Source: Marinobacter salinisoli (GTDB lineage: Bacteria > Pseudomonadota > Gammaproteobacteria > Pseudomonadales > Oleiphilaceae). Taken from it: 64,000 nucleotides of DNA. Made by a program: the position numbers and the translations under genes. The stretch spans positions 2,170,001-2,234,000 of the forward strand of contig NZ_CP071247.1 in NCBI RefSeq assembly GCF_017301335.1, given 5' to 3'. Of this stretch, positions 19,982 through 30,277 are shown in pieces. The first letter of the stretch is position 1. Each line of letters starts with the position of its first letter. The notes beneath the pieces were generated by a model that was not told the DNA's origin, searched no databases, and was given only the letters and a program-made list of their open reading frames with translations.

Positions 19982-20632
19982 ATGACTCAACTTTCCGATT
20001 TTCATCGCGAGCGCATTCAGAGCGTGTTGCAAGCCTCACCGCTGGTGCCGGTCATCTCGGTTAACGAGCTGGATGACGCGGTTCCTTTGTGTCAGGCGCT
20101 GGTCGACGGTGGTATTCGGGTGCTGGAAATTACCCTGCGCACCCGGCACGGACTGAAAGCGATTGAGAAGGTGCGACAAGCGCTGCCAGACGCCTGGGTG
20201 GGGGCAGGGACGGTGACCAGTGTGGCGCAGTACCGTCAGGCGGAAAGTGCCGGCGCACAGTTTGTGATCACCCCCGGGGTGACCGAATCTATCCTTGAAT
20301 TCGGCGTGACCTCTGAATCGCCGTTGCTGCCCGGAGTGGCAACGGTGTCTGAGCTTATGATGGGGTATGTGCTTGGGTACCGGCAGTTCAAGTTCTTTCC
20401 GGCAGAAGTGGCCGGTGGGGTGCCCGCCCTGAATGCATTTCGTGGGCCTTTCCCGGATGTGACTTTTTGCCCCACGGGGGGCATTCGCCGGGATACCGCG
20501 GCGAACTATCTGCGGCTGGCGAATGTTCAGGCTGTAGGAGGGTCCTGGCTGACGCCGGAGGATGTTGTTGCGTCCCGGGATTGGGGCCGAATAACCGACA
20601 TTGCCCGGGGAAGTCTGGGCGATCTCAAATAG
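19982..20632 (+). CDS. eda: KDPG aldolase (2-keto-3-deoxy-6-phosphogluconate aldolase)
   Basis: A 216-residue class I aldolase that splits KDPG into pyruvate and glyceraldehyde-3-phosphate, the last step of the Entner-Doudoroff pathway. Glu49 in VLEITLRT and the Schiff-base Lys137 in YRQFKFFPAE are visible. The open frame begins at a TTG at 19964. I chose the ATG at 19982 because GGAG lies eight bases upstream and the protein then begins as usual. It is the third gene of the zwf-pgl-eda operon and converges on pyk. Confidence 0.96.
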   Translation: MTQLSDFHRERIQSVLQASPLVPVISVNELDDAVPLCQALVDGGIRVLEITLRTRHGLKAIEKVRQALPDAWVGAGTVTSVAQYRQAESAGAQFVITPGVTESILEFGVTSESPLLPGVATVSELMMGYVLGYRQFKFFPAEVAGGVPALNAFRGPFPDVTFCPTGGIRRDTAANYLRLANVQAVGGSWLTPEDVVASRDWGRITDIARGSLGDLK

Positions 20633-20665
20633 CCTTTATCGCAATTGCAATTACAGGCTTCGGTG

Positions 20666-20688
20666 CCGGCGCCCGCAGAGGGCGCCGG
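20666..20688. terminator. Hairpin between convergent eda and pyk
   Basis: The perfect 9-bp stem CCGGCGCCC / GGGCGCCGG has a five-base loop and lies between the two convergent stops. Neither strand has a clear T-run afterwards, so it may act only as a transcript-end stabiliser or a weak terminator. Confidence 0.4.
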
Positions 20689-20697
20689 ACAAAACGA

Positions 20698-22146
20698 TCA
20701 GCGTATGTCGGTGCCGACCCGAACGATTTTCATGGTGTTGGTGCCGCCCTGGGCATTGACGTAGTCGCCCTTGGTGATCACCACCAGATCTCCGTCCTTC
20801 ACGATTTCCCGATTCACCAGTTCCGATATGGCCAGGGCGTTGGTGCGCTCGTTCGGAACGGTCGCTGAATCGAACGGTACGGTTTGCACCCCCCGGAACA
20901 GCACAACCCGGTGCTGGGTGGAGTGATGGCGGGAGAAGGAGAAAATGGGCAGGCTCGATTTGATGCGGGACATCAGGCGCGGGGTGGCGCCAGTCTCTGA
21001 CATGCAGATGATGGCTGCGACGCCTTCGAGGTGGTTGGCGGCATACATGGCAGACAGAGCGATGGCCTCGTCTACTTTTTCCATGCTCTCGTGGATGCGG
21101 TGCTTGGACTGGTGCATGGACGGGTGTTTTTCGGCGCCGAGGCAGATTCGCACCATGGCCTCTACCGCTTCCCTGGGGTAATCGCCCACAGCCGTTTCCG
21201 CCGACAGCATGACCGCATCCGTGTAGTCCATCACCGCATTTGCCACGTCGGATACTTCTGCCCGCGTGGGCATGGGGTTGGTGATCATCGACTCCATCAT
21301 CTGTGTGGCTGTGATCACGGCGCGGTTGAGGGTTCGTGCGCGGGCAATGATGTGCTTCTGCACGCCCACCAGTTCGGCGTCTCCGATTTCCACCGCGAGG
21401 TCGCCACGGGCCACCATGACCGCATCTGATGCTTCAATCACGGCATCCAGGGCGGCATCGTCGTGAGCGAGTTCCGCCCGCTCGATCTTGGCGACCAGCC
21501 CGGCGCTCGACCCAGCATCGCTGAGAAGGCGGCGGGCGATGTGCATGTCCTCGGCGGTGCGGACGAAGGAGACGGCGACATAATCCGCATCCAGGCGCGC
21601 GGCGGTGACGATATCCTGCTTGTCTTTTTCGGTGAGTGCATCGGCCGATAGGCCGCCACCGCGCTTGTTGAGGCCCTTGTTGTTGGACAGCGGGCCACCG
21701 ATCAGGACTGTTGACGTGATGCTGTGGTCGTCAACCGATTGAACTTCCATCTCGATCCGGCCATCGTCCAGCACCAGAATGTCGCCGGGTTTGACGTCAT
21801 CGATCAACTGTTCGTAATCGATGCCGACCCGTTCGGCGGTTCCGGCCTCTTTGTCCATGTTGGCGTCGAGAACGAAGGTCTGTCCCGCAGTCAGGGTCAC
21901 CTTATTATCGGTGAAGCGGGCGATGCGGAGCTTGGGCCCCTGCAGGTCGGCGAGAATCGCGACGACGCGGCCATTGGCGGCGGCGGCTTCGCGAACCAGT
22001 CTGGCCCGGTTGATGTGTTCTTCGGCGCTTCCGTGGGAGAAGTTCAGTCGCGTTACATCAACACCGGCGGCAATAATGGCGGATAGCGATTCCGGCGAGT
22101 CAGTTGCTGGCCCGAGTGTTGCGACGATTTTGGTGCGCCTTAGCAT
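20698..22146 (-). CDS. pyk: Pyruvate kinase
   Basis: A 482-residue glycolytic enzyme converting phosphoenolpyruvate and ADP to pyruvate and ATP. Visible motifs are the N-terminal [24 protein letters not shown] with substrate-binding residues, [10 protein letters not shown], the active-site region [13 protein letters not shown], and the [11 protein letters not shown] helix. The C-terminal allosteric domain is complete. It resembles PykA (AMP/sugar-phosphate-activated) proteins of pseudomonads more than PykF, but this cannot be settled by eye. It lies 58 bp downstream of gap on the same strand, probably in one operon. Confidence 0.95.
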   Translation of the reverse strand: MLRRTKIVATLGPATDSPESLSAIIAAGVDVTRLNFSHGSAEEHINRARLVREAAAANGRVVAILADLQGPKLRIARFTDNKVTLTAGQTFVLDANMDKEAGTAERVGIDYEQLIDDVKPGDILVLDDGRIEMEVQSVDDHSITSTVLIGGPLSNNKGLNKRGGGLSADALTEKDKQDIVTAARLDADYVAVSFVRTAEDMHIARRLLSDAGSSAGLVAKIERAELAHDDAALDAVIEASDAVMVARGDLAVEIGDAELVGVQKHIIARARTLNRAVITATQMMESMITNPMPTRAEVSDVANAVMDYTDAVMLSAETAVGDYPREAVEAMVRICLGAEKHPSMHQSKHRIHESMEKVDEAIALSAMYAANHLEGVAAIICMSETGATPRLMSRIKSSLPIFSFSRHHSTQHRVVLFRGVQTVPFDSATVPNERTNALAISELVNREIVKDGDLVVITKGDYVNAQGGTNTMKIVRVGTDIR

Positions 22147-22204
22147 GTTGGGGTCCTTAATTGTGCGTGTGTCTTTCTCAGGTTAATGGAATTGCTCCGG
22201 GCAG

Positions 22205-23215
22205 TCAGCTTTCTCGGCTGGCCCGCTGCAGGGCGATGGCGTTATCCAGCATACGGTTGGAGAAGCCCCACTCATTATCGTACCAGGCCATGACTTTTGC
22301 ATGACGCCCACGCACCCGCGTGTGGTTGGCATCGAAAATGCTGGACAGTTGGTTGTGATTGAAATCAATGCTGACCAGTTTTTCGGTGTTGTACCCCAGT
22401 ACCGGACAGGAATCCGCCGCCGCCTTGACTGCGTTGTTTATTTCTTGAACAGTGGTGTCTCGGTTGGTCACAAAGCCAAAATCCACCAGTGATACGTTAA
22501 TGGTGGGCACCCGAACCGCCAGGCCGTCGAGCTTGCCATCCAGCTCTGGGATGACCTGGCCAATGGCGGCGGCAGCGCCGGTTTTTGTCGGGATCATCGA
22601 TTGCGTGGCCGAGCGGGCGCGGTAAGGGTCCGGGTGGTAGACGTCGCTGAGCTTCTGGTCGTTCGTGTAGGCGTGAATGGTTGTCATCAGTCCGCTCTTG
22701 ATGCCAACGGCGTTATGCAGCGCCAAGGCCACCGGCGCCAGGCAGTTGGTGGTGCAGGAGGCGCTGGAAATGATGTCGTGTCGGGGTGACAGGGTATGCT
22801 CGTTTACACCGAAGACGATCGTGGCGTCGGCGTCCGGGGATGGTGCGGAGATAATCACTTTCTTCGCCCCGGCCTTTAAGTGTGCCGCGGCATCGGCGCG
22901 GGTGGTGAAGAGCCCCGTGCACTCGAAAACGATGTCCACGCCGTGCGACTGCCAGGGAAGCTGCTCGGGATTGGTGATGGCGGATACCGAGATTCGGTCA
23001 CCGTTGACGGTCAGTGATTCGTTGTCGGCGGATACGTCGCCAGCAAAACGGCCGTGGACACTGTCGTATTTGAGCAAATGGGCGTTGGCGCTGGCGTCGG
23101 CCAGATCATTGATTGCGACAACCTGAAGATGTTTCCGGTATTGGTTCTCGTACAATGCCCGCACGATGTTTCGGCCGATTCGGCCAAAACCGTTGATGGC
23201 TACGCGGATTGTCAT
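22205..23215 (-). CDS. gap: Glyceraldehyde-3-phosphate dehydrogenase
   Basis: A 336-residue enzyme converting glyceraldehyde-3-phosphate to 1,3-bisphosphoglycerate with NAD(P)+. The N-terminal Rossmann motif is INGFGRIGR at 7-15, and the catalytic Cys154 lies in [12 protein letters not shown], with His in TIHAYTND about 27 residues later. The coenzyme-site loop AINDLADA has Asp at 37, which suggests NAD+ preference. It is divergent from edd, with a HexR-like palindrome upstream, so this copy is likely the catabolic enzyme fed by KDPG aldolase. Confidence 0.95.
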   Translation of the reverse strand: MTIRVAINGFGRIGRNIVRALYENQYRKHLQVVAINDLADASANAHLLKYDSVHGRFAGDVSADNESLTVNGDRISVSAITNPEQLPWQSHGVDIVFECTGLFTTRADAAAHLKAGAKKVIISAPSPDADATIVFGVNEHTLSPRHDIISSASCTTNCLAPVALALHNAVGIKSGLMTTIHAYTNDQKLSDVYHPDPYRARSATQSMIPTKTGAAAAIGQVIPELDGKLDGLAVRVPTINVSLVDFGFVTNRDTTVQEINNAVKAAADSCPVLGYNTEKLVSIDFNHNQLSSIFDANHTRVRGRHAKVMAWYDNEWGFSNRMLDNAIALQRASRES

Positions 23216-23256
23216 GATCGGCCTCCTTGGCGTTCTTGCGCTCTTATCCGTATCTA

Positions 23257-23275
23257 TGTAGTAAACATACTAACA
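23257..23275. promoter_or_regulatory. HexR-like palindromic operator upstream of gap
   Basis: TGTAGTAAACATACTAACA contains the perfect dyad TAGTA-AACA-TACTA (23259-23272), 44 bases upstream of the gap start. The same sequence in degenerate form occurs between hexR and zwf. Shared occurrence in the two divergent promoters of Entner-Doudoroff genes supports HexR binding. Confidence 0.6.
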
Positions 23276-23319
23276 TGATACGGTTTTTGGTGGCTTTATT
23301 CGTGTCCTGATCGATTAAA

Positions 23320-23338
23320 TGTTGTAAAAGTACGATTT
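23320..23338. promoter_or_regulatory. Second HexR-like half-site near edd
   Basis: TGTTGTAAAAGTACGATTT has the same outline (TGTnGTAAA..TAC) as the gap-side operator but weaker symmetry. It lies 28 bases before the edd start, where it could control edd-glk. Confidence 0.35.
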
Positions 23339-23365
23339 CTGCCAGCGATTGAAGGGAGTTCACCA

Positions 23366-25186
23366 ATGCAGCCAGTGGTTGAGAAAGTTACTCAGCGGAT
23401 CATCGAACGAAGTCGGGCAACTCGGGCAGACTACCTGAACCGAATGGCTGCGCTGAAGGAGCAGTCGCCGCACCGTAGCCGCCTGTCGTGCGGCAACCTG
23501 GCCCATGGATTTGCCGCCTGTAGCCCCGGCGACAAAGACACGCTGAGGTTTATGAACAAGGCTAATGTGGCGATCGTAACAGCCTACAACGATATGCTTT
23601 CGGCCCACCAGCCCTATGAAAAGTTCCCCGATATGATTCGGGAGGCGGCCCGGGGGATGGGCTCGGTTGCCCAGGTTGCAGGCGGTACGCCGGCCATGTG
23701 TGACGGTGTGACCCAGGGCCAGCCGGGTATGGAGCTGAGCCTGTTCTCCCGTGACACCATTGCCATGGGCACGGCAGTGGCGCTCAGTCACAACATGTTT
23801 GATGCCACACTGTTGCTGGGTATCTGCGACAAGATCGTTCCGGGTTTGCTGATCGGTGCCCTGAGCTTTGGCTATCTGCCGACCATTCTGGTTCCAGCCG
23901 GCCCGATGCCTTCCGGGCTGCCGAATAAGGAAAAGCAGCGCATTCGACAGCTGTTTGCCGAAGGCAAGATCGGCAAGGATGAACTCCTCGAGGCGGAGAG
24001 CAAGTCGTATCATAGCCCGGGCACCTGCACCTTTTATGGCACAGCGAACAGTAACCAGTTACTGGTAGAAGTGATGGGCCTGCACTTGCCCGGCGCGGCA
24101 TTCGTCAATCCCGGCACGACGCTTCGGGAAGAACTCACCCGCGAGGCCACCGAGCAGGTGATTCGCCTGTCCAGGCCCAATGGCGGTAATCTGGGGCTGG
24201 CGGACATGGTGGATGAGAAGAGCATCGTGAATGCCCTTGTTGCGTTGCTGGTAACCGGGGGCTCCACCAACCACACCATGCACTGGATCGCCATTGCCCG
24301 GGCGGCTGGCATCATCATCGACTGGAACGACTTTGCCGATCTGTCCTCGGTGGTGCCTTCCATGACCCGCATTTACCCGAACGGCCAGGAAGATGTGAAT
24401 GCTTTCCACGAGGCGGGCGGCACGCCTTTCCTGATCAGAGAGTTGCTGGCAGGCGGATATCTGCACAACGAGGTGCAAACGGTCGTGGGCGCCGGGCTGG
24501 AGCGCTACACCAACACCCCCGTTATGGATGGCAATTCGCTGACCTGGATGCCGGCCCCGGCGACAAGCGGCAACCCGGAAGTGTTGAGTGCCGCCTCCGA
24601 GCCCTTTGCGCCTGACGGAGGCCTGAGAGTGCTGGATGGCAACCTGGGCCGCGGGGTAATCAAAGTCTCGGCGGTGGCCGCGGAGCATCACAAAGTGGAA
24701 GCACCGGCGGTGATATTCAATGACCAGGATGAATTAAAGGCGGCATTTGAAGCCGGAAACCTAGATCGGGACTGCGTGGTCGTGGTGCGCTTTCAGGGCC
24801 CGCGGGCTAACGGGATGCCGGAATTGCACAAGCTCACGCCGTATTTGGGCGTGCTGCAGGATCGGGGATTCAAAGTCGGGCTGGTTACGGATGGTCGGAT
24901 GTCTGGTGCTTCAGGGAAGGTGCCGGCGGCCATCCACCTGTACCCGGAAGCGCTGGATGGCGGAACGCTGGCAAAGCTCCGGGACGGCGACCTGATTTGT
25001 CTGGATGCCAGCAGCGGTAGCCTGAGCGTTGCGTTATCTGAGGTTGAATTGGCCGAGCGAGAACCACAACAGCCCGACCTTTCTGGCAATCGTCACGGAT
25101 ACGGCCGGGAGCTGTTCGGCTGGATGCGCAGGGCGGTGAGCACACCGGAAGAAGGCGCCAGTTTCTTCTGGAATCACGATGCATGA
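23366..25186 (+). CDS. edd: 6-phosphogluconate dehydratase
   Basis: A 606-residue enzyme of the IlvD/Edd family that dehydrates 6-phosphogluconate to KDPG using an oxygen-sensitive iron-sulfur cluster. Conserved segments include [15 protein letters not shown], the cluster-binding Cys regions [20 protein letters not shown] and [12 protein letters not shown], and the C-terminal [18 protein letters not shown] block. Length is normal. It overlaps glk by four bases (ATGA), so the two are translationally coupled. Confidence 0.97.
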   Translation: MQPVVEKVTQRIIERSRATRADYLNRMAALKEQSPHRSRLSCGNLAHGFAACSPGDKDTLRFMNKANVAIVTAYNDMLSAHQPYEKFPDMIREAARGMGSVAQVAGGTPAMCDGVTQGQPGMELSLFSRDTIAMGTAVALSHNMFDATLLLGICDKIVPGLLIGALSFGYLPTILVPAGPMPSGLPNKEKQRIRQLFAEGKIGKDELLEAESKSYHSPGTCTFYGTANSNQLLVEVMGLHLPGAAFVNPGTTLREELTREATEQVIRLSRPNGGNLGLADMVDEKSIVNALVALLVTGGSTNHTMHWIAIARAAGIIIDWNDFADLSSVVPSMTRIYPNGQEDVNAFHEAGGTPFLIRELLAGGYLHNEVQTVVGAGLERYTNTPVMDGNSLTWMPAPATSGNPEVLSAASEPFAPDGGLRVLDGNLGRGVIKVSAVAAEHHKVEAPAVIFNDQDELKAAFEAGNLDRDCVVVVRFQGPRANGMPELHKLTPYLGVLQDRGFKVGLVTDGRMSGASGKVPAAIHLYPEALDGGTLAKLRDGDLICLDASSGSLSVALSEVELAEREPQQPDLSGNRHGYGRELFGWMRRAVSTPEEGASFFWNHDA

Positions 25187-26166
25187 GCGAGCCCCCGTAC
25201 GCACTGGTTGGTGACATTGGCGGGACCAATGCGCGCTTCGGGCTGGCGGCGCTGAATGGTGGGCCGCTGTGCCTGATCCGCAGCCTGCCTTGCGCGGACT
25301 ACCGTTGCATCGAAGATGCCATTGCGGATTATCTTGGGGGTATCGAGGGTAAGCGCGTAGAGATAGCTTGTTTCGCCGTGGCCGCGATGGTGGGTGGTTC
25401 ACACATTCAGATGACGAACAACGCCTGGCGCTTTGGTGTTGAGGACGTGCGACGCCGATTCGGCTGGCGGGAGTTCCAGCTGATCAACGACTTTTCGGCC
25501 CAGGCGCTCGGTTCCCTGGACATTGACGCCGATCATTGTTGGCAGTTGTCTGCCGGGCGAGGCCGCCAGGTCGACCCCCGTGCGCCGAGGCTGGTCATGG
25601 GGCCGGGAACCGGGTTGGGAATGGCCGGGCTGGTGCCGGCCGGTGGTGGCTGGGTTACCCTGCCAAGCGAGGGTGGTCATGTTGGGTTCTCTCCCTCGGA
25701 TGAAACCGACATCGCTGTGCTCGAGGTATTGCAAGCACGCTTCCACCGAGTGTCTGTGGAGAGGATTCTCAGTGGGCCTGGGCTGGTCAATTTGTATCAG
25801 GCCATGGCGCACATCCGTCGCACGGCCGCGCGCTTTGGCGCCCCCGAGCAGATTGTCGAAGCCGCGCTGGCACGCAGTGATGCGCTTGCGGTGGACACGT
25901 TGAACCGCTTTTGCCAAATCCTTGGCCGGGTGGCGGGTGATGCGGTGTTGACGATGGGAAGCACCGGTGGGGTTTATTTGTGTGGCGGTATATTGCCGCG
26001 GATGCTGGAATTCCTGTCGGCCAGTGGGTTCCAGCTTGCCTTTGCAGACAAGGGGCGAATGCGGGCCCTGGTCGAGCAAATGCCCGTGTATGTCATCACC
26101 GACAAATACACGGGCTTGCGAGGCGCTGCCGCGGCCCTGAGGGGAGCGCCAGACAGTACCTCCTGA
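25183..26166 (+). CDS. glk: Glucokinase
   Basis: A 327-residue ATP-dependent glucokinase of the E. coli-type Glk family (not ROK). The phosphate-binding loop is [12 protein letters not shown] at 9-20, the sugar-binding region [12 protein letters not shown] lies near residue 100 and [13 protein letters not shown] near 145. It makes glucose-6-phosphate for Zwf, completing the set needed to run glucose to pyruvate and glyceraldehyde-3-phosphate. Start ATG at 25183 lies inside the end of edd. Confidence 0.95.
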   Translation: MSEPPYALVGDIGGTNARFGLAALNGGPLCLIRSLPCADYRCIEDAIADYLGGIEGKRVEIACFAVAAMVGGSHIQMTNNAWRFGVEDVRRRFGWREFQLINDFSAQALGSLDIDADHCWQLSAGRGRQVDPRAPRLVMGPGTGLGMAGLVPAGGGWVTLPSEGGHVGFSPSDETDIAVLEVLQARFHRVSVERILSGPGLVNLYQAMAHIRRTAARFGAPEQIVEAALARSDALAVDTLNRFCQILGRVAGDAVLTMGSTGGVYLCGGILPRMLEFLSASGFQLAFADKGRMRALVEQMPVYVITDKYTGLRGAAAALRGAPDSTS

Positions 26167-26180
26167 AGTTCATGCGCTGT

Positions 26181-26915
26181 TCACAGGTAATGCACGAAAC
26201 GAGACTGATCGAACCGGTACTGCTGGTTATAAACGCCATCCTCGGCGCGTTTACCGACAGCCAGTACCATGGTGACCAGGCCTTTTCGGGGCAGGCGTAA
26301 CAGCTTCCGTACCCGGCACTCATCGAAGCCCTCCATCGGGCACGAATCGTAGCCATGAGCCCGGAGCGCCAGCATGAGGTTTTCGGCGGCCAGCGCGGTG
26401 GACTTGGTTGCCCAGATTTTCATTTCATTAGGTGAATAAGGCCCGCGGGGCACTGGTCGCGACAGACCAACGACCAGACCGGCCGCTTTTTTGGCCATCC
26501 CCAGAACGCCAAAGGGGCCCTGGTTGTAGTGGATTGGTGCAATCTTGCGATAGTACTTGTCGACGATGGAGGGCATCTTGTTTTCGGGCCACTCCTCCAG
26601 CGCAAGCCGGGCGTTTTCGCGCCAGGTGTCGGGGCGGGCGACGATGGCAATCAGCACCGGGGCGGTCTTGGCCGCATTTTGCCCCAGACAGGCATCGGCC
26701 AGCTTGGTTTTCAGCTTGGGGGTCTTCACCACGTAGAACTCCCAGGGCTGCAGGTTGCTGGAGTTGGGCGCCAGAGTAGCCAGTTCCAGGCAGTCGTCCA
26801 GCACTTCCTTTGGCACCGGTTCGTCTTTGAATCGGCGGATTGAGCGGCGGCTGCGAACCACCTTGCGAAATTCTTCCAGATTGATATCCGGTAACGCACC
26901 GGCCTTTGCGTTCAT
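26181..26915 (-). CDS. Nitroreductase-family flavoprotein
   Basis: A 244-residue FMN-dependent oxidoreductase of the nitroreductase fold. The N-terminal RSRRSIRRFKDEPVP segment at about 22-36 binds FMN phosphate, followed by LATLAPNSSNLQPWEFYVV and the C-terminal YDSCPMEGFDECRVRKLL region. The natural substrate is unknown; family members reduce quinones, nitroaromatics or act in cofactor salvage. It converges on glk, with stops 14 bp apart, and is divergent from the next gene. Confidence 0.85.
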   Translation of the reverse strand: MNAKAGALPDINLEEFRKVVRSRRSIRRFKDEPVPKEVLDDCLELATLAPNSSNLQPWEFYVVKTPKLKTKLADACLGQNAAKTAPVLIAIVARPDTWRENARLALEEWPENKMPSIVDKYYRKIAPIHYNQGPFGVLGMAKKAAGLVVGLSRPVPRGPYSPNEMKIWATKSTALAAENLMLALRAHGYDSCPMEGFDECRVRKLLRLPRKGLVTMVLAVGKRAEDGVYNQQYRFDQSRFVHYL

Positions 26916-27035
26916 GCTCTGTCCTTGGGCGCCGAAGACCGGCGTCTGTTGCTGATGACTCTGGCTTGTTGAGTGTGTTCAGACGCCTTATGGTTACGGG
27001 AATCATGGGGCTATGCAACCTTCAGGTGGCTGGTA

Positions 27036-27638
27036 ATGGCGGACGATCCTGGTCAATTGGCGTTTGATGAGCTGGTGCGCAGGGTCCGTGCCTGCACCCT
27101 GTGCCGTGAGGTGCTGCCGCACAGCCCGAGGCCCGTAATCCAGCTGTCCGAGGCTGCGCGCATTCTGGTGGTCGGCCAGGCCCCGGGACGAAGGGTGCAT
27201 GAAACCGGGTTGCCCTTTAACGACCCCAGTGGCGATCGTTTGCGTGAGTGGATGGGCATCACCCGAGATACCTTTTACGACGAGCAGCAACTGGCCATCC
27301 TGCCCATGGGGTTTTGTTACCCTGGCACGGGCAAATCCGGCGATCTTCCACCGCGCCCCGAGTGTGCCCCGGCCTGGCGTCAGGTGCTTCTGGACAGGTT
27401 GCCCAATATCGAGCTGACACTGTTAATCGGCCAGTACGCCCAGAACTGGCATTTGCCGGCTGGCGGCAAAACGGTGGCCGAGAATGTCAGTCAGTGGCGC
27501 AGATACTGGCCGGAGGTAATGCCGATGCCGCATCCCAGTCCGCGCAATAATTTGTGGCTGAGACGCCACCCGTGGTTCGAGACAGAGGCGGTACCCGCCC
27601 TGCGTGAGCGGGTTGCTGCGGTTCTTTCCGGAAGCTGA
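27036..27638 (+). CDS. Uracil-DNA-glycosylase-superfamily protein
   Basis: A 200-residue protein of the UDG fold. The water-activating and phosphate-loop motif is VGQAPGRRVHETGLPFND at 46-63, and the C-terminal MPHPSPRNN motif corresponds to the HPSPR leucine-loop motif of the family. A Cys pair (C20, C23) lies near the N terminus, but no four-Cys iron-sulfur cluster is evident, so it is not a typical family 4 or 5 enzyme. It may act on uracil or another damaged base, or may have lost catalysis. The frame opens at 26973; I prefer the ATG at 27036 because AGGTGG lies upstream and the fold begins there. Confidence 0.8.
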   Translation: MADDPGQLAFDELVRRVRACTLCREVLPHSPRPVIQLSEAARILVVGQAPGRRVHETGLPFNDPSGDRLREWMGITRDTFYDEQQLAILPMGFCYPGTGKSGDLPPRPECAPAWRQVLLDRLPNIELTLLIGQYAQNWHLPAGGKTVAENVSQWRRYWPEVMPMPHPSPRNNLWLRRHPWFETEAVPALRERVAAVLSGS

Positions 27639-27643
27639 CGTGC

Positions 27644-29173
27644 TCAGGCGTGTCGGGTAGTGGCCGATGCTGAGCTTTGCCCGATGCCCGCGGGGTGAAG
27701 AAACGCCTGCAGCCTCTGAGCGCCGTCTTCATCAACGTACAAACCCTGCTTGGTCCGGCGCCATAGAATGTCTTCTGCCTCCGCTGCCCACTCGGCATCC
27801 CTCAGGTACGCGGCTTCTGCTTCGTACAGAGTGCCGCCAAAGTGCTGGCCGAGATCAGCAACGGACTGACAGCCGGCAAGCAGTTCGTAGGCGCAAGTGC
27901 CGTAAGTGCGGACATAACGACTGATGATGGAGTCCGGGAGCCATGGGAAGTCGTTTTGCAACTGCGCTGTCAGGTCTTCCTGGTTCGCGAAATCGCCGCC
28001 GGGCAATTCGGCTGTTTTGGTCCACGGACCGCGGGCGTCTGGAAAGAACTTGCACAGGGTGTTCGTGGCGGATTCGGCGAGTTTCCGGTACGTGGTTATT
28101 TTGCCCCCGAAAATTGAAAGCAGGGGTGCTTTGCCCGGTTCGGCACTGATATCGAAGGAGTAATCCCTCGACGCCTTCTGGGCGTTTTGTTCTTCACCGT
28201 CCATTAACGGGCGAACACCGGAGTATGACCAGACCACATCGTCTTCGGCCAGTTGCCGCCGGAAGTGGGCGTTGACGATGTTCAGCAGATACGCGGTTTC
28301 TTCCGGAGAGATTTTTGCCTTCCTGGGATCACCCTCATACTCCACGTCCGTGGTGCCCACGAGGGAAAACTCGTCTTCATAGGGGATCACGAACACGATG
28401 CGCTGATCTTCATTCTGCAGAATGTAGGCTTCCTTCTCTTTATTGAGTCGCGGCACCACAATGTGACTGCCCTTGACCATGCGAATCATCTTGGGGGCCG
28501 GCATTTCCAGTGCCTCACCGAACAGCTTGCTTACCCAGGGGCCGGAGGCATTGACGATTGCCCTGGTACTGATGGTGCGCTCGGATTGGTTTTGCATATC
28601 GCGCAGGGTCACCCTCCATTCATCGGCGCCCCGGTCTGCCTTGACGCATTTGGTCCGCGTCAGAATCGTTGCACCGCATTGTTCCGCCTTCTTGGCGGTC
28701 AGCACCACGAGCCGGGCATCGTCCACCCAGCCATCGGAATACTCAAAACCTTTGGTGAGTTCCGGCTTCAATGGATCGGTTGAGTCAAACCGGATGGAAC
28801 GGGAACCGGGCAGCAGTTCGCGCTTGGCCAGGTGGTCGTACAGGAACAGCCCCGTGCGGATCATCCAGGCGGGCCTCAGGTGAGGGCGGTGGGGCAGGCG
28901 GAACCGCATCGGCCACATGATGTGTGGCGAATTGCGTAGCAGGGATTCCCGCTCCGCCAGTGCCTCCCTCACAAGGCGGAACTCGTAATGCTCCAGGTAG
29001 CGCAGTCCGCCATGAATGAGCTTGCTGCTGCTTGATGAGGTCGCTGAGGCGAGATCGTTCATCTCACACAACAACACCTTCAGACCTCGGCCGGCGGCGT
29101 CCATGGCGATGCCGGTGCCATTTACGCCACCACCGACGACCACAACGTCATACTGATCTTGCCCCTTGCCCAT
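27644..29173 (-). CDS. glpD: Aerobic glycerol-3-phosphate dehydrogenase
   Basis: A 509-residue peripheral membrane flavoenzyme oxidising glycerol-3-phosphate to dihydroxyacetone phosphate and passing electrons to quinone. The FAD-binding GGGVNGTGIAMDAAGRG is at 14-30, SKLIHGGLRYLE follows near residue 50, and the C-terminal DAO-associated helical domain is complete. It lies 157 bp downstream of glpR on the same strand, with a GlpR-like inverted repeat in between, so it probably has its own regulated promoter. It links the glycerol ABC transporter to glycolysis; glycerol kinase is not in the window. Confidence 0.96.
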   Translation of the reverse strand: MGKGQDQYDVVVVGGGVNGTGIAMDAAGRGLKVLLCEMNDLASATSSSSSKLIHGGLRYLEHYEFRLVREALAERESLLRNSPHIMWPMRFRLPHRPHLRPAWMIRTGLFLYDHLAKRELLPGSRSIRFDSTDPLKPELTKGFEYSDGWVDDARLVVLTAKKAEQCGATILTRTKCVKADRGADEWRVTLRDMQNQSERTISTRAIVNASGPWVSKLFGEALEMPAPKMIRMVKGSHIVVPRLNKEKEAYILQNEDQRIVFVIPYEDEFSLVGTTDVEYEGDPRKAKISPEETAYLLNIVNAHFRRQLAEDDVVWSYSGVRPLMDGEEQNAQKASRDYSFDISAEPGKAPLLSIFGGKITTYRKLAESATNTLCKFFPDARGPWTKTAELPGGDFANQEDLTAQLQNDFPWLPDSIISRYVRTYGTCAYELLAGCQSVADLGQHFGGTLYEAEAAYLRDAEWAAEAEDILWRRTKQGLYVDEDGAQRLQAFLHPAGIGQSSASATTRHA

Positions 29174-29263
29174 GGCGAGTCATCTCCTGATTGATTTCGA
29201 AAATATCGTCCGTGATTGGGTGCTTTTTGAGCGATACAGAGCATTATGCGAAAGAAGCGAAAG

Positions 29264-29284
29264 TTCGTAAAGGAACAAAACGAA
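29264..29284. promoter_or_regulatory. GlpR-like inverted repeat upstream of glpD
   Basis: TTCGT (29264-29268) and ACGAA (29280-29284) form a dyad 90-110 bases upstream of the glpD start. The half-sites match the TTCG/CGAA half-sites of GlpR operators and those upstream of glpR in this window. Confidence 0.45.
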
Positions 29285-29330
29285 TAAAACCGAAAATGCA
29301 AGGGCATGTCACAACATGCCCGATCGGGTC

Positions 29331-30089
29331 TTAAACGATGTGCAGTTCGACGTTGTGCTCGCCCAGCAGGCGCTTGATCGGGGCAGGTGGCGGCTGATCG
29401 GTGAAGACATGGTCAGCCTGGGTGATATTGCCCAGCCTGACCATCGCGTTACGGCCAAACTTGGTGTGGTCGGCAGCCAGCAGGACCTGGCCGGAATTGG
29501 CAATAATGGCCTGGGCCACCCGGACTTCCCGGTAGTCGAAGTCCAGCAGGGAACCGTCCTCGTGGATGCCGCTGATGCCGATAATGCCGAAGTCCATCTT
29601 GAACTGATTGATGAAGTCCCGGGTGGCCTCACCGACGATACCGCCATCCCGGGTCCGGACCTCACCGCCGGCAACGATGACACGAAAATCCTCTTTGGCC
29701 GACAGGATGGACGCCACGTGCAGGTTATTGGTAACGATTTGCAGGTTGTTTTTGATCAGCAGCGCCCGGGCAATGGTTTCGGTGGTGGTGCCGATGTTGA
29801 TGAACATGGATGAGCCGTCCGGGACCATGTTCACCAGTGCCTTGGCAATGCGTTCCTTGGCTTCGAGGTCCATGATTTTGCGCGCCTGGTAGGCGGTGTT
29901 CATGGTGCTGGAATCAATGCCCGCGCCACCGTGATGACGGCGCAGCTTCTTTTCGCGGGCGAGTTCATTCAGGTCGCGGCGGATGGTTTGTGGCGTCACG
30001 TTGAAACGCTCAACCAGTTCATCGGTGGTTGCGAATCCGGTTTCCTGAATCAGCTCCAGAATCAGGTCCTTGCGATGCCGCTGCGCCAT
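29331..30089 (-). CDS. glpR: GlpR, DeoR-family glycerol-3-phosphate repressor
   Basis: A 252-residue repressor with an N-terminal DeoR helix-turn-helix (about 6-57; [26 protein letters not shown]) and a C-terminal sugar-phosphate sensor domain (about 75-235; [19 protein letters not shown] and [16 protein letters not shown]). GlpR proteins are inactivated by glycerol-3-phosphate. It is followed by glpD on the same strand, and two TTCGT..ACGAA dyads lie just upstream, which suggests autoregulation. Confidence 0.92.
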   Translation of the reverse strand: MAQRHRKDLILELIQETGFATTDELVERFNVTPQTIRRDLNELAREKKLRRHHGGAGIDSSTMNTAYQARKIMDLEAKERIAKALVNMVPDGSSMFINIGTTTETIARALLIKNNLQIVTNNLHVASILSAKEDFRVIVAGGEVRTRDGGIVGEATRDFINQFKMDFGIIGISGIHEDGSLLDFDYREVRVAQAIIANSGQVLLAADHTKFGRNAMVRLGNITQADHVFTDQPPPAPIKRLLGEHNVELHIV

Positions 30090-30107
30090 TGCTGTGCCCC
30101 ATTGATG

Positions 30108-30149
30108 TTCGTTTGGTATGAAACGAATGTTCGTGATGCGAAAACGAAC
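30108..30149. promoter_or_regulatory. Tandem GlpR-like operators upstream of glpR
   Basis: Two dyads lie side by side: TTCGTTT-N6-AAACGAA (30108-30127) and GTTCGT-N9-ACGAAC (30129-30149). Both contain the TTCG/CGAA half-sites of GlpR operators and lie 20-60 bases upstream of the glpR start. Confidence 0.55.
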
Positions 30150-30277
30150 TTGAGTGTACCGTTTTTCAATGGCTTATACAGTGTCAGATTTTCGAAGCGG
30201 TCGCATAGGCCTGAATGTCAGGCGGGAACGTTGTCAGAAGCAACCTTCTGTATTCTGGACACTGGCGTGGCCAGGCT

